Positions 32,311 to 41,311 of a stretch of 45,460 nucleotides of DNA are shown piece after piece; position 1 is the stretch's first letter; every line of letters starts with the position of its first letter. Origin of the DNA: Rhodobacteraceae bacterium HLUCCO18 (GTDB lineage Bacteria; Pseudomonadota; Alphaproteobacteria; Rhodobacterales; Rhodobacteraceae); NCBI GenBank assembly GCA_001314805.1, contig LJSY01000031.1:1-45460 (forward strand), read 5' to 3'. The translations under genes were made by a program, and so were the position numbers. The notes beneath the pieces are model-generated. The model was not told where the DNA came from. It saw only the letters and a list, made by a program, of their open reading frames with translations, and did no database searches.

Positions 32311-33168
32311 ATGCCAGACGACGACCCCCAAGTTCTTGCAGAAGATCAGTTGGCAGCGCCGCCGGTCGCTCCGGCTTGCGCGATGGGGGCCCCCGAGATC
32401 GGGGAGGTCGACGCCAAGCCAAGGCCCGCGCTCGGACTTCATGTCGACGCCCTGGCCGTCGAGGTCGCGGCACGTCTGAAAACGGCGGATTTCGGGTTCC
32501 AACGCAGCGAGGCCAGCTTTTCCGTCAACTTCGTGAGGGCCTTCGCGGCGCTGCTGCTCGAGGACCGATATGACGTGGCCGAACGGCTGCTGCTGCGTCT
32601 TTGCGCCGGGCGCAAATCCTATATCGAGATCGCCGACTCGCTGCTGGCCGGCGTGGCGCGTTCGGCCGGCGAGCGCTGGGAGGCCGACGAGGTTTCCTTT
32701 GCCGATGTGACCCTGGTTGTGGGCAACCTGCTGCGGCTGAGGCACGCCCTGTCCGAGGCGGATGTGGTCGCCACCGTCGACGGGCGCGGCGCAACCGCGC
32801 TTTTCGCGGCCCTTCCCACCCAGTCGCATACCCTTGGCCTGACGCTCGCTGCCGAGGCGTTCCGGCAGGATGGCTGGGCGGTCAAACTGCTCCTGCACGC
32901 GTCCGCCGATGAGATCGTCGACTATACAAAGACCAGGCGGCCCGACGTGATCGGTCTGACGGCGGGCCGTCACGAACGCCTGCAGGACATCACGGAGCTT
33001 GCCGGACGGCTGAAGGACCTGCCCTCCTGCGGCCCCATCCTCCTCGGGGGCCATGCCGCGCAAGCTTTTTCGACGAGCGGCCCGAAGGCCCGCGTCGATG
33101 CGGTCGTCTCCGATATCGAAGGCGCCCTTCGCTTCGCGCATCGGCGTCTGGCCTGGGCGTCGCTCTGA
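32311..33168 (+). CDS. Cobalamin-binding-domain regulator, PpaA/AerR-like
   Basis: The 285-aa soluble protein has a variable Pro/Ala-rich N-terminus (~1-55) and a helical domain (~60-150) with AGVARSAGERWEADEVSFADVTL. A C-terminal Rossmann-type B12-binding domain follows, with QSHTLGLTLAAEAFRQDGW and LLGGHAAQA. This is the layout of AerR/PpaA-like regulators, which bind cobalamin as light/redox cofactor and modulate repressors such as CrtJ/PpsR. The His in QSHTLG is at the position of the HxxG cobalamin-contact motif. The first ATG (32311) has a poor SD; ATG 32383 is an alternative. No photosynthesis genes are in the window, so the target is unknown. An FNR box lies immediately upstream. Confidence 0.82.
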   Translation: MPDDDPQVLAEDQLAAPPVAPACAMGAPEIGEVDAKPRPALGLHVDALAVEVAARLKTADFGFQRSEASFSVNFVRAFAALLLEDRYDVAERLLLRLCAGRKSYIEIADSLLAGVARSAGERWEADEVSFADVTLVVGNLLRLRHALSEADVVATVDGRGATALFAALPTQSHTLGLTLAAEAFRQDGWAVKLLLHASADEIVDYTKTRRPDVIGLTAGRHERLQDITELAGRLKDLPSCGPILLGGHAAQAFSTSGPKARVDAVVSDIEGALRFAHRRLAWASL

Positions 33169-33211
33169 GGGTATCGTCCCACCAAAGCCAGCGAACCCCG
33201 GAGTCCTTCCC

Positions 33212-33502
33212 ATGATCACCGAGATCGTCACCTTCGACATTCCCGAGGGTATGGACCGCGACCGCGTCGTCGCACTGTTCGAGGAAAGCGCCGAGATCTG
33301 GCGCGCGCATCCGAAGCTTCATCGCAAGAACTATCTCTACGACCCCGAACAGGGGATCGCGGGGGGCGTCTACACGTGGGACAGCGTGGCCGACGCGCAG
33401 GAGGCCCATGGCGCGGCGTTCCTCGCCCGTGTCGCCGGGACCTTCGGCAGCAAACCGCGCTTTCAGTATTTCGAAACCCCCGTCGTCGTGCAGAACCGCT
33501 GA
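33212..33502 (+). CDS. YdhR-like monooxygenase-fold small protein
   Basis: The 96-aa cytosolic protein has the ferredoxin-like alpha/beta-barrel pattern of YdhR/antibiotic biosynthesis monooxygenases: ITEIVTFDIPEGMDRDRVVALF, then KLHRKNYLYDPEQGIAGGVY and RFQYFETPVVVQ. Enzymatic activity for YdhR proteins is unproven. GGAG is ~9 nt upstream of the ATG. It lies 43 bp after the cobalamin-regulator gene and may share its transcript. Confidence 0.8.
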   Translation: MITEIVTFDIPEGMDRDRVVALFEESAEIWRAHPKLHRKNYLYDPEQGIAGGVYTWDSVADAQEAHGAAFLARVAGTFGSKPRFQYFETPVVVQNR

Positions 33503-33516
33503 CGCGGGCCCGACCG

Positions 33517-33554
33517 GAAAAGAAAGAAAGCGCCCGCCACCGGGGGCGGGCGCT
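33517..33554 (-). terminator. Rho-independent terminator of the doxX gene
   Basis: On the minus strand a 10-bp perfect stem (AGCGCCCGCC / GGCGGGCGCT; plus-strand arms 33529-33538 and 33545-33554) with a 6-nt loop is followed by TTTCTTTCTTTTCC, 18 nt after the DoxX stop. It lies in the gap between convergent genes; for the plus strand the tail is not T-rich. Confidence 0.75.
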
Positions 33555-33572
33555 CGGTTCGGGATCGGACCG

Positions 33573-33998
33573 TCACTCGGCGGCGACGGCGCTCGCAGAA
33601 CGGCGGTTGTCCAGCGCCCATGCGCCGGGGCCGAAGGCGATGACCATCGCCAGCCCGCCCGTGATGGAGAGGTTCTTCATGAAATGGATCATCTCGCCCT
33701 GGGCCGCGAGGCCCTCCATCCCGAAGCTGGGGACAAGGTGGAAGAGCGTACCCGCGACAACCGTGAAGCCGGCGAGCAGGAAGGCCGCGATGCGCGTCTG
33801 AAAGCCCACCAGAAGGGCAAGGCCGCCCAGCAATTCGACCGCGATCACCAGCGGCAAGAGCCCGCCGGGGACGCCCATCATCTCCATGTAGCCCTGCGTG
33901 CCCGCGTAGCCGGTGATCTTCTGAAGCCCCGCCATGATGAAGATGAGGGCGAGAAGCGCGCGCCCGATCGGCGCGAGGTTGGCGAATCTGTCGGTCAT
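33573..33998 (-). CDS. DoxX-family membrane protein
   Basis: The 141-aa protein has four helices: LALIFIMAGLQKITGYAG at the start, VIAVELLGGLALLVGF, FLLAGFTVVAGTLFH and a final helix. DoxX-family members are linked to redox/quinone or sulfur functions, but most, like this one, are uncharacterised. The start at 33998 (MTDRFANL) is chosen over an in-frame upstream ATG because family members start there and AGGGA/ACGGA precedes it. It ends at a strong terminator. Confidence 0.88.
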   Translation of the reverse strand: MTDRFANLAPIGRALLALIFIMAGLQKITGYAGTQGYMEMMGVPGGLLPLVIAVELLGGLALLVGFQTRIAAFLLAGFTVVAGTLFHLVPSFGMEGLAAQGEMIHFMKNLSITGGLAMVIAFGPGAWALDNRRSASAVAAE

Positions 33999-34293
33999 TC
34001 CGTTCGTTCCCTTGATGTGGCGCGCGTCCGGCGCGCGGTGAATTCTGTTTGCCGGCGGGCAACGCTCGGCCTGCCGCGAGGGGTATCTGCAGGATCGGAG
34101 CGCGCCGGAATACCCCCGGGACAGCACAGGTCCTGTGCTTCCTTGCGCATGCCGGCTGGGCTGCGCCGTGCTATGCCCTGCAGGCGCCTCCCATCGACGG
34201 GGACGCGAAAACCTGCTTGAAGGCAGGTCGCGCGGCACGCCTCCGATACAGGGAGGGGGCTCGCGATCCAGCGAACCGGCCGGGAGGCGGACA

Positions 34294-35121
34294 GTGACGA
34301 CATCCTTCGCGACCTCGACCGACGGCACCGAAATCGCCTTCGTCTCGGCGGGCGACCCGACCGCGCCGCCGGTTCTGCTGATCCACGGCTGGGCGCAGCA
34401 GTTCACCTGCTGGGCGCCGATCCTCGACCGGCTGAGCGACCGCTTGCACCTCGTGGCCATGGACCTGCGCGGGCATGGTGCCTCGGAAAAGCCGGGGGAC
34501 CGCGCCGCCTACACGGACACGACCCTTTGGGCCGATGACGTGCGGGCGGTGATGGACGCCGCCGGTCTCGACCGCCCGGTTCTTGTCGGCTGGTCCTACG
34601 GCTCGCGCGTCATCGCCGCCTATCTGGAGAGTTCCGGCGAGGACCGGGTGGCCGGCGTAGCGCTGGCCGGCGGTATCCTCGCCATCGGCGAGGCCCGCGA
34701 AAGCTGGATGGTCGGTCCCGCAAGCCCCGGCCTCGACCGCGATCTCTACACCGACGACGTGCCGCGCCGTCTTGTGGCCACGGCGCGCTTCGTCGAGGCC
34801 TGCACGGCGCAACCGCTCGACCGCGCGACCTATGCGCGGCTTGTCGGCGCCAACATGCTCTGTCCCGCTCATGTGCGGCGCGCGCTTTTCGACGCCACCG
34901 TGGATTTCCGGCCCGTCTACGCGGCGTTCTCGCGCCCCGGGCTCGTGATGCACGGCACCGGCGATAGGGTCGTCTCACCTGCGACGGGGGAGGCCGCGGC
35001 CCGGCTCATGAAGCAGGGACGTTATCTGCCCTATGACGGCGTCGGGCACGCGCCGTTTCTGGAAGACCCCGACCGTTTCGCCGCCGATCTCGCCGCGTTC
35101 GTGACGGAGTGCCAGGGCTAG
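34294..35121 (+). CDS. Alpha/beta hydrolase (haloperoxidase/esterase-like)
   Basis: Cytosolic 275-aa hydrolase. It has an oxyanion HGW (31-33), the nucleophile elbow GWSYGS with S101, a DLRGHGAS loop, the acid Asp in HGTGDRVV and the His in GVGHAPFLEDP. Start is GTG 34294 with GGGAGG 6 nt upstream. The TAG stop lies within a CTAG shared with the convergent protease gene (4-bp overlap). Substrate unknown. The 295 bp before it, up to the doxX start, show only a small hairpin and no gene. Confidence 0.87.
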   Translation: MTTSFATSTDGTEIAFVSAGDPTAPPVLLIHGWAQQFTCWAPILDRLSDRLHLVAMDLRGHGASEKPGDRAAYTDTTLWADDVRAVMDAAGLDRPVLVGWSYGSRVIAAYLESSGEDRVAGVALAGGILAIGEARESWMVGPASPGLDRDLYTDDVPRRLVATARFVEACTAQPLDRATYARLVGANMLCPAHVRRALFDATVDFRPVYAAFSRPGLVMHGTGDRVVSPATGEAAARLMKQGRYLPYDGVGHAPFLEDPDRFAADLAAFVTECQG

Positions 35122-36203
35122 GTCCCGCGCCGGCCCTGGTTGAGCACCATCCACTCGCCGATATTCTCGCGCGTGATGTAGCCGACGAAATGGCCGCTGC
35201 GGTCGGTGACCGCCACAAAGGCCGTCTCCGCCTGCTGCAGCAGGTCCAGCACATCCTCGAGCGGTGCGGAAAGGGGGACCGTGGCGATGTCTGTCGTCAT
35301 TGCGTCCGACACTCGCTTCTTGGCGTCGCGGTCCTGTGCGTCCGCCACGATGGCGGCTTTCGTCAGAACCCCGACAAGCTGCCGCTGGGCGTCGAGCACA
35401 GGGAACTCGGCCTGCGTGGTCCTGAGGAGCGCGGCCTCGGCCGACTGCATCGGGTCGTCCGGGCCAAGTGGCTCGTAGGAGGTGATGATCGCGTCGCGCG
35501 CGAGGTAGCCCTTCGCCAGATCGTGCAGCGCCACGTCCGAGCTTTCGGCCATGGCGGCGAGGAACACGAAGACCGCGATCAGCATCAGGAGCGGATTGCC
35601 CGTGGTCAGCCCGAGAAAACCGAAGAGAAACGCGATCCCCTGTCCCGCATAGGCCGCGATCCGCGTGGCGCGCACCCGGTCCATCCGCGTCGCGAGCAGG
35701 GCGCGCAGCACCCGGCCGCCATCCATCGGGAAGGCCGGGATCATGTTGAAGAGGACGAGGAACAGGTTGATTGCCGCGAGCCGTTCGAGAAATCCCTGGC
35801 CCGTGTCGTCGATCGCGACCAGCGCCGTGATGTCGGCGCTGACCCCCAGAAACAGGCTCAGCACGGCCCAGATCGCGACATTGACCGCGGGCCCGGCCAG
35901 CGCCACGGCGATCTCCTGACCCGGGTCTTCGGGGATCCTCTCCAGCCGCGCCATGCCGCCGATGGGCAGAAGCGTGATGTCCGGCGTGCGCACGCCGAAG
36001 CGGCGCGCCATCAGCGCGTGACCGAATTCATGCGCGACGACGCAGGCGAAGAGTGCGAGAATGAAGGCCACGTTGACCAGCGCCGCCATGGGGCCGCCCG
36101 CCACCCATGCGGCGGTCCCGATCCAGGCCAGAAGCAGCAGGAATGTCGCGTGAACCCGAAGCTCCGAGCCCAGAAGCGTTCCGATGGAGAATGACCAGGA
36201 CAT
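35118..36203 (-). CDS. Site-2-protease-type M50 metallopeptidase with tandem CBS domains
   Basis: The 361-aa membrane protein has a zinc site formed by HEFGH (58-62) and the Asp of NMIPAFPMDGG (D161), set in helices of the S2P/SpoIVFB group. The C-terminal ~125 residues (about 235-358) form a CBS pair (ITSYEPLGPDDPMQSAEAAL, then VSDAMTTDIATV and FVGYITREN), which usually bind adenine nucleotides and control activity. Family members perform intramembrane proteolysis, for example of membrane-bound regulators; the target is unknown. Gene end overlaps the hydrolase end by 4 bp. Confidence 0.92.
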   Translation of the reverse strand: MSWSFSIGTLLGSELRVHATFLLLLAWIGTAAWVAGGPMAALVNVAFILALFACVVAHEFGHALMARRFGVRTPDITLLPIGGMARLERIPEDPGQEIAVALAGPAVNVAIWAVLSLFLGVSADITALVAIDDTGQGFLERLAAINLFLVLFNMIPAFPMDGGRVLRALLATRMDRVRATRIAAYAGQGIAFLFGFLGLTTGNPLLMLIAVFVFLAAMAESSDVALHDLAKGYLARDAIITSYEPLGPDDPMQSAEAALLRTTQAEFPVLDAQRQLVGVLTKAAIVADAQDRDAKKRVSDAMTTDIATVPLSAPLEDVLDLLQQAETAFVAVTDRSGHFVGYITRENIGEWMVLNQGRRGT

Positions 36204-36257
36204 GGCCCCTGTGTTAACGGAGAAGCCCGGCGCAAGAAAGGCCCGTGGCGCGGCCCC

Positions 36258-37055
36258 TCACGCCGACAGGAAGTCGAAATCCGGATGCGCCTGGAACCGC
36301 CAGTTGCGCCGGGGGCCCGCCATGACGTTGAGGTAATACATGTCGATCCCGTGGGGCGCCGCGCAGGGGTGATGGCCCTTCGGCACAAGCACCACGTCAT
36401 GGTCGGCCACCGCCATCGTCTCGTCGAGGCTGCCATCCTCGGTGAAGACCCTCTGCAGGCCGAAGCCGCGCGCCGGGTCCAGCCTGTGATAATACGTCTC
36501 CTCGAGATGGGTGATGCGCGGGAAATCGTCCTCGTCATGGCGATGCGGCGGGTAGGAGGACCAATGCCCGCCGGGCGTGTAGACCTCCGTCACCAGCAGG
36601 CTGTCGGCCACGTCGCGGGCTTCCATCGCGATGTTGTGGATGTAGCGCGTGTTGGTGCCGGTGCCGCGTTCCTCAAGCTCGATCCCCTCGGGGCCCAGCC
36701 GCCGCGCCGGACGGCCGCCCTGGCCCGGAGCCGTGCAGACGGCCAGCGTGCAATCGGTCTCGGCCACGGTGCGCCAGTCGCTGCCGGGCGGCACGTAAAG
36801 GCAATGAGGCGGCTTGCGGTCGAAGACCGTCATCCGGTCGCCCATCAGGCCGAAATCCTCGCCGCCCGCCGCAAGGCGCGCGTGTCCCTCCACCAGCACG
36901 AGGATCGCCTCGCGCCCGCCCGTCTGCGCCTCGGCCACATCGCCGGGGGAAAGCCGCCAGAGGTCGAAGCCCACGTAACCCCAGCCGGCGCTTTCCGGCG
37001 TGATGGCGTGGGTCTGGCCCCGCGTGCCGTCGGGTTTTCTCAGAAGGTCGGTCAT
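36258..37055 (-). CDS. iolB: 5-deoxy-glucuronate isomerase
   Basis: Cytosolic cupin isomerase of myo-inositol catabolism: 5-deoxy-D-glucuronate to 5-deoxy-2-keto-D-gluconate (DKG). 265 aa, usual length. The cupin metal site is visible at H171, H173, E185 and H190 (PPHRHDEDD...LEETYYHR), with the family ends VPKGHHPCAAPHG and DMYYLNVMAGP. GAGGAG lies 6-7 nt before the ATG, within the PhyH stop region. It is the last gene of the ABC-PhyH-IolB operon; iolC, iolD and iolA are not in the window. Confidence 0.93.
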   Translation of the reverse strand: MTDLLRKPDGTRGQTHAITPESAGWGYVGFDLWRLSPGDVAEAQTGGREAILVLVEGHARLAAGGEDFGLMGDRMTVFDRKPPHCLYVPPGSDWRTVAETDCTLAVCTAPGQGGRPARRLGPEGIELEERGTGTNTRYIHNIAMEARDVADSLLVTEVYTPGGHWSSYPPHRHDEDDFPRITHLEETYYHRLDPARGFGLQRVFTEDGSLDETMAVADHDVVLVPKGHHPCAAPHGIDMYYLNVMAGPRRNWRFQAHPDFDFLSA

Positions 37056-37064
37056 CTTCTCTCC

Positions 37065-38231
37065 TCAGGCGCGGCGGCGGCGGGTCTGCGCGTCGAGCGC
37101 ATCGGCGAAGGCGTCCGCCGACATGCCCTCGGCCAGTGCCCGGTGCATCAGCTGCGCCTGCGTCTCGGGCGCGAGGCCGCCTGCGGGCGGGTCGGTGTCG
37201 AGGTTGGTCGGGAAGGAATAGCCCTCGGCTGCGGCGGCGATGGCGGCCTGCGTCCCGGCGGCGTCCAGCGCGCCCGCGCCGCGCAGCGCCTGCAGGGCAG
37301 GGTAGAGCGCCTTGGACATCCCCTCGCGGTCGACGCTTTCCATCGCCCGCCCGAAGGCGGAAGAGACCTGCAACAGGTTCGCCATGCGGTGAATATCCTC
37401 CGAACGATTCTCGCCCGCCGCGTGAAACAGCGCGGGGTTGAAAAAGACCGCGTCGCCCTTGGCCAGCGGCAGCTGGATCGCGTGATCCGCGAAGAACTCC
37501 CGGAACTCCGCCCGGCGATAGGCCATGTAGCCCTCGGGGAAGAGCTGCGAGAAGGGCAGAAGCTGCGTCGGCCCGCTTTCGATGGGCATGTCGCAATGGG
37601 CGACCGCGCCCTGCAGCGTCATCACCGACGAAAGCGCATGAACATGGGCCGGGAAGCGCGCCGCGATATCCGCCGTCTGGAAGCCGAGGTGATAGTCGCG
37701 ATGCGCCTCCTGCGCCTGTCCTCCGGGCCGGACGAGGTTGACCTGCGCCGTCATCTGGTAGCCCGGGCCGAGCCACGCCTCGCAGACCGCCGCAATCGCG
37801 GGGTTGGCGAAATAGAGGGCGAAGACCTGCGGGTCGGCCTCGCAAAGCTTCTGCAGCGCGTTCCAGATCCGGTCATTCGCGCCGGCGGCGGCGAAATGGT
37901 CGGCCTTCTCGCCGGCCTGGGCCTTCTCGCGCGCGATGATCTGCTCGAAAAGCCGGGTGGCCGCGTCGATGGGCGCGGTGTCGGCATAGGCCGTCCTGAG
38001 GACGAGAACGCCCGAAGACTGCCCAAGCACCCAGGCCCATTCGGCCATCAGCGCGCGCCGCTCCGCCGGATCGGACAGCGCGCCCGACAGCGCGGCCATG
38101 TCGTAGACGGGGACGTTTTTCTCCACCTCGGCAGCGAAGGGCACCTCGGCCGGGTCCAGCGTCTGAGCGGTCAGCGCGGCGAAGGCCTCCAGCCGGCCGC
38201 TTTCGCGTTCGTAGAACATGTGGTCCTTCAT
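37065..38231 (-). CDS. Phytanoyl-CoA dioxygenase (PhyH)-family 2-oxoglutarate/Fe(II) oxygenase
   Basis: The 388-aa non-haem iron oxygenase has a facial triad read as H177-R-D179 (EAHRDYH) and H270 (PALFHAAGENRS), with R276 as the probable 2-oxoglutarate anchor. The family usually hydroxylates, and can demethylate, small molecules. Its position between an iol-type ABC importer and iolB argues that it processes the imported cyclitol, for instance by oxidising an O-methyl group. This is inference. It starts 14 bp after the ATPase stop and its end is 9 bp from iolB. Confidence 0.85.
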   Translation of the reverse strand: MKDHMFYERESGRLEAFAALTAQTLDPAEVPFAAEVEKNVPVYDMAALSGALSDPAERRALMAEWAWVLGQSSGVLVLRTAYADTAPIDAATRLFEQIIAREKAQAGEKADHFAAAGANDRIWNALQKLCEADPQVFALYFANPAIAAVCEAWLGPGYQMTAQVNLVRPGGQAQEAHRDYHLGFQTADIAARFPAHVHALSSVMTLQGAVAHCDMPIESGPTQLLPFSQLFPEGYMAYRRAEFREFFADHAIQLPLAKGDAVFFNPALFHAAGENRSEDIHRMANLLQVSSAFGRAMESVDREGMSKALYPALQALRGAGALDAAGTQAAIAAAAEGYSFPTNLDTDPPAGGLAPETQAQLMHRALAEGMSADAFADALDAQTRRRRA

Positions 38232-38245
38232 GGTTTGCCCTCCCT

Positions 38246-39037
38246 TTACACCGTGCCGCCGAGCGAGCCTTCGAGCGCCACCATCTCCTGCCCGCCGGCC
38301 ATCATGTCCTGCAATTCCTCGGGCGTGATCTGGCCGCGCTGCGCGGTGCCCAGCGTCTTGCCCCGGTTGAGCACCGTGAAGCGGTCGCCCACCGCCAGAG
38401 CGTGGCGCACGTTATGGGTGATGAACACGATGCCGATGCCCGTCTTGCGGACCTTGTCGATGGTCGACAGGACATTGGCCGTCTGTCGCACGCCGAGCGC
38501 CGATGTGGGCTCGTCGAGGATCAGCACCTTGGCGCCGAAATGGACCGCGCGCGCGATGGCCACCGTCTGCCGTTCGCCGCCGGATAAAGTGCCAACGGCC
38601 TGGTCCGGCGAGCGGAGGTTGATGCCCATCTTGCGCATCTCTTCCATGGTGACGGTGTTGGCCTTGTCGAAGTCGATCATCTTGAGCGGCCCGAGCCTCT
38701 TGATCGGCTCGCGGCCCATCCAGAAATTCCGTGTCACGCTCATCAGCGGGATCATCGCAAGGTCCTGGTAGACCGTGGCGATGCCCGCCTCCATCGCGTC
38801 GCGGGGGCTGGCGAAACTCATCTCGCGCCCCTCGAACAGGATCTTGCCGGAGCTGGGCTTGTGCACGCCCGACATGGTCTTGATGAAGGTCGACTTGCCC
38901 GCGCCGTTGTCGCCCAGAAGGCAATGGCATTCGCCGGGCCGGACGTCGAAGCTGACGCCGTTGAGCGCGATCACCGGGCCGAAATGCTTGGTGATATCGG
39001 ACATCTCGACGATGGGATTGTGGTCATAGCTGCTCAT
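38246..39037 (-). CDS. ABC transporter ATPase, single-domain FrcA/RbsA-like sugar type
   Basis: The 263-aa cytoplasmic ATPase energises import by the adjacent permease. It has Walker [10 protein letters not shown] (42-50), the signature [15 protein letters not shown] and Walker [13 protein letters not shown]. RbsA proteins are ~500-aa duplicated domains; this single-domain form corresponds to the FrcA type and needs dimerisation. Its start is 1 bp after the permease stop. The binding protein and LacI divergence suggest a cyclitol or sugar substrate. Confidence 0.93.
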   Translation of the reverse strand: MSSYDHNPIVEMSDITKHFGPVIALNGVSFDVRPGECHCLLGDNGAGKSTFIKTMSGVHKPSSGKILFEGREMSFASPRDAMEAGIATVYQDLAMIPLMSVTRNFWMGREPIKRLGPLKMIDFDKANTVTMEEMRKMGINLRSPDQAVGTLSGGERQTVAIARAVHFGAKVLILDEPTSALGVRQTANVLSTIDKVRKTGIGIVFITHNVRHALAVGDRFTVLNRGKTLGTAQRGQITPEELQDMMAGGQEMVALEGSLGGTV

Positions 39038-39038
39038 A

Positions 39039-40178
39039 TCACCTCTCCCCCGTGATGATTCGCCGGATGTAGGTGTTCAGGATCACCGCGAAGAGCAGGA
39101 TGACCCCGAGGAAGACCCGGAAGAGGCTGCTTTCAACGCCCGCGAAGAACAGGCCCTGCTGCACCACGCCGAAGATCAGCGCGCCGAGGGCGGCGCCCAC
39201 GACCGAGCCGTAGCCCCCCGTCAGGAGCGCGCCGCCGATCACCACGGCGATGATCGCCTCGAATTCCTTGAGAAGGCCCCGGTCCGCGCCGGCCGAGCCG
39301 AATTCCATCACCTGGCAGGTGGCGAAGACGCAGGCACAGAAGGCGGTGAACATGAACATGGAGATCTTCACGCGCTCCACCGGCACGCCGACGTAGCGCG
39401 CGGCCTGCGCGTCGCCGCCGGCGGCGAAGATCCAGTTGCCGAAGCGCGTGCGCGTCAGGACGAAATGGCCGAACACCACGAGGCCGAGGGCCCAGACGAT
39501 CAGCATCGGCAACCCGTCGATCACGGGCTCCCCCGCGCGGTTGCCGCGCTCGAACACCTCGATCAGGCCGATATTCGAAAGCCACTGGAATACGAAGCCG
39601 AGGATCTCGCCCCCGAAAAGCGGCGCGAGCCAGTCGCCCTCGGCCGCCGTATCGATGCCGCCGATGATCGTGCGACGCTCGATGATCTGCGGGAAGAAGA
39701 TGGTGAAGCCGCGCAGGATGAAGAGGAACGCAAGCGTCACGATGAAGCTCGGCAGGCCCGTCCTGACCACGATCAGCCCGTTGATCGCGCCGATGGCGAT
39801 GCACAGCGCGAAGGTCAAGAGGATCGCGATCCAGATCGGCCATCCCAGCGTCACGCCGAGGATGGCGATCGACATGCCCGCGAAGCCGATCATGGAGCCG
39901 ACCGACAGGTCGAATTCCCCCGCCACCATGAGCATGCAGGCACCCACGGCGATGATCATGAACTGCGCGCTGACCTGGCTCCAGTTCATGATGCCTTGCG
40001 CTTTGAACATGCCGCTGTCGCCGGCGAAGATGATGAAGAACAGAAAAACCGCGATGGTTCCGATGATACCCCCCAGTTCGGGGCGGATCAGCCAGCGGCG
40101 GAACCCGCCGATCTCCTTGACCCGTTCGTCGGATTTCGCCTTGGTCGGCCCACCGGCCGGTTGTGCCTCTTCGGTCAT
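39039..40178 (-). CDS. ABC transporter permease, RbsC/FrcC-type
   Basis: The 379-aa inner-membrane protein has ~9-10 helices after a hydrophilic ~30-residue N-terminus. Family blocks are [14 protein letters not shown], the EAA-like region [26 protein letters not shown]-type, and [19 protein letters not shown]. The insertion around residues 160-215 is large, as in FrcC. It lies 101 bp downstream of the binding-protein gene with a strong hairpin in that gap, and joins directly to the ATPase gene. Confidence 0.92.
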   Translation of the reverse strand: MTEEAQPAGGPTKAKSDERVKEIGGFRRWLIRPELGGIIGTIAVFLFFIIFAGDSGMFKAQGIMNWSQVSAQFMIIAVGACMLMVAGEFDLSVGSMIGFAGMSIAILGVTLGWPIWIAILLTFALCIAIGAINGLIVVRTGLPSFIVTLAFLFILRGFTIFFPQIIERRTIIGGIDTAAEGDWLAPLFGGEILGFVFQWLSNIGLIEVFERGNRAGEPVIDGLPMLIVWALGLVVFGHFVLTRTRFGNWIFAAGGDAQAARYVGVPVERVKISMFMFTAFCACVFATCQVMEFGSAGADRGLLKEFEAIIAVVIGGALLTGGYGSVVGAALGALIFGVVQQGLFFAGVESSLFRVFLGVILLFAVILNTYIRRIITGER

Positions 40179-40218
40179 TGCTTCGATTGCCTCCCCTCAA
40201 GCGTCGCGCAACTGAAAA

Positions 40219-40252
40219 GGGGGGCGGACAGCACGTCCGCTATCCGCCCCCC
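40219..40252 (-). terminator. Intercistronic hairpin between binding-protein and permease genes
   Basis: GGGGGGCGGA (40219-40228) pairs perfectly with TCCGCCCCCC (40243-40252) over a 14-nt loop. An internal alternative stem, GCGGAC (40224-40229) with GTCCGC (40235-40240), competes with it. On the transcribed (minus) strand it is followed by TTTTC, a weak U-run. A partial terminator or mRNA stabiliser that keeps binding-protein levels above permease levels is the likely role. Confidence 0.65.
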
Positions 40253-40279
40253 GTTTTTCGAACCGGTCGTTCCGGCGGC

Positions 40280-41227
40280 TCAGCGGTACTCGCCGGCGAA
40301 CTGTTCCACCATCTCGAGGCCGTCGGCGGTCACGAAACCGGGGCCCGAGTTGATGTTGTTGCCCGGCAGCACGCCATAGCGGTGGTAGTTCGTCAGGACG
40401 ATCACCGGCATGTAGGCTTGGAGGAAAGGCTGCTGGTCGATGCCCCACTGGATGACGCCGTCGCGCAGGCCCTGCACGATGTTGTCGCCCAGATCGAAGG
40501 TGCCGAAGTAGATGTCACCGGCAAGGCCCATCTCTTCCAGCGCCAGGATCGTGGGATCGGCCGAATTCGGCCCCAGCGTCAGGACTGCATCGGTGTCGGG
40601 ATTGGCGTTGAGATAGGCCATCACCCGGTTCTGGACCTCGGACGGGTCCTGTCCGCTGTCGATCATCTGGTTGCCCAGATCGACCCCGAGACCGTCGGCG
40701 AAGCCCTGGCAGCGTTCGGTCGAGGAGGGGCTGGAGATGTAGTGGTTCACGCACAGGAAGCTTTCGATCCCGTCACCCGCCGCGCGCTGGCCTGCGGCGA
40801 AGCCCGCGTCGTATTCGGGCTGGCCCACATACATCAGGGCGCCGACCTCACGCGCCTGATCGGGCGTGCCGGAGTTGATGATGACCACGTCGATGCCGGC
40901 ATCGACCGCCGCCTGGATCGGGCCGGACAGAACGTCGGGGTCCGCAAGCGTGGTGATGATGCCGTCGGGGCCGGAGGCTGCCGCCTGTTCGATGATCCGC
41001 GCCATGTCGGCAAGGTCGCCCGTGGGCGGATTGCGATACTCGACCTCGACGTTCATCTGTTCGCCGGCCAGCGCGAGGCCGTTCTTGATGGTGTTCCACC
41101 AGCTGTCGCTGTCGGGCGCGTGGCTGACGAGGACATAGCGCTCGCCCTCGGCCTGCGCCGCGGTTCCTGCCATGAGGGCTGTGGCCGCGACGGCCGTGAC
41201 CGCCACGGTCTTGAAGAATGCGTTCAT
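40280..41227 (-). CDS. Periplasmic sugar/cyclitol ABC transporter substrate-binding protein
   Basis: The 315-aa type-I periplasmic binding protein has a Sec signal of ~26 residues (MNAFFKTVAVTAVAATALMA, cleavage after AQA). The mature protein has SHAPDSDSWWNTIKNG, NPPTGDLADMARIIEQAA, VVIINSGTPDQ and LGPNSADPTILALEE, in line with ribose/inositol-type receptors (FrcB/IatA-like). GGGAGG is ~6 nt before the ATG. First gene of the operon, with an 18-bp LacI-type palindrome 85 bp upstream. Ligand is probably an inositol derivative by context. Confidence 0.93.
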   Translation of the reverse strand: MNAFFKTVAVTAVAATALMAGTAAQAEGERYVLVSHAPDSDSWWNTIKNGLALAGEQMNVEVEYRNPPTGDLADMARIIEQAAASGPDGIITTLADPDVLSGPIQAAVDAGIDVVIINSGTPDQAREVGALMYVGQPEYDAGFAAGQRAAGDGIESFLCVNHYISSPSSTERCQGFADGLGVDLGNQMIDSGQDPSEVQNRVMAYLNANPDTDAVLTLGPNSADPTILALEEMGLAGDIYFGTFDLGDNIVQGLRDGVIQWGIDQQPFLQAYMPVIVLTNYHRYGVLPGNNINSGPGFVTADGLEMVEQFAGEYR

Positions 41228-41311
41228 TGATACCTCCCAATATCTGACAACGGCCGTTCCGGAGCATGTCCTGCCCGCCGCATGGAAAAACGGTAGCTGC
41301 GATTCGAGATT

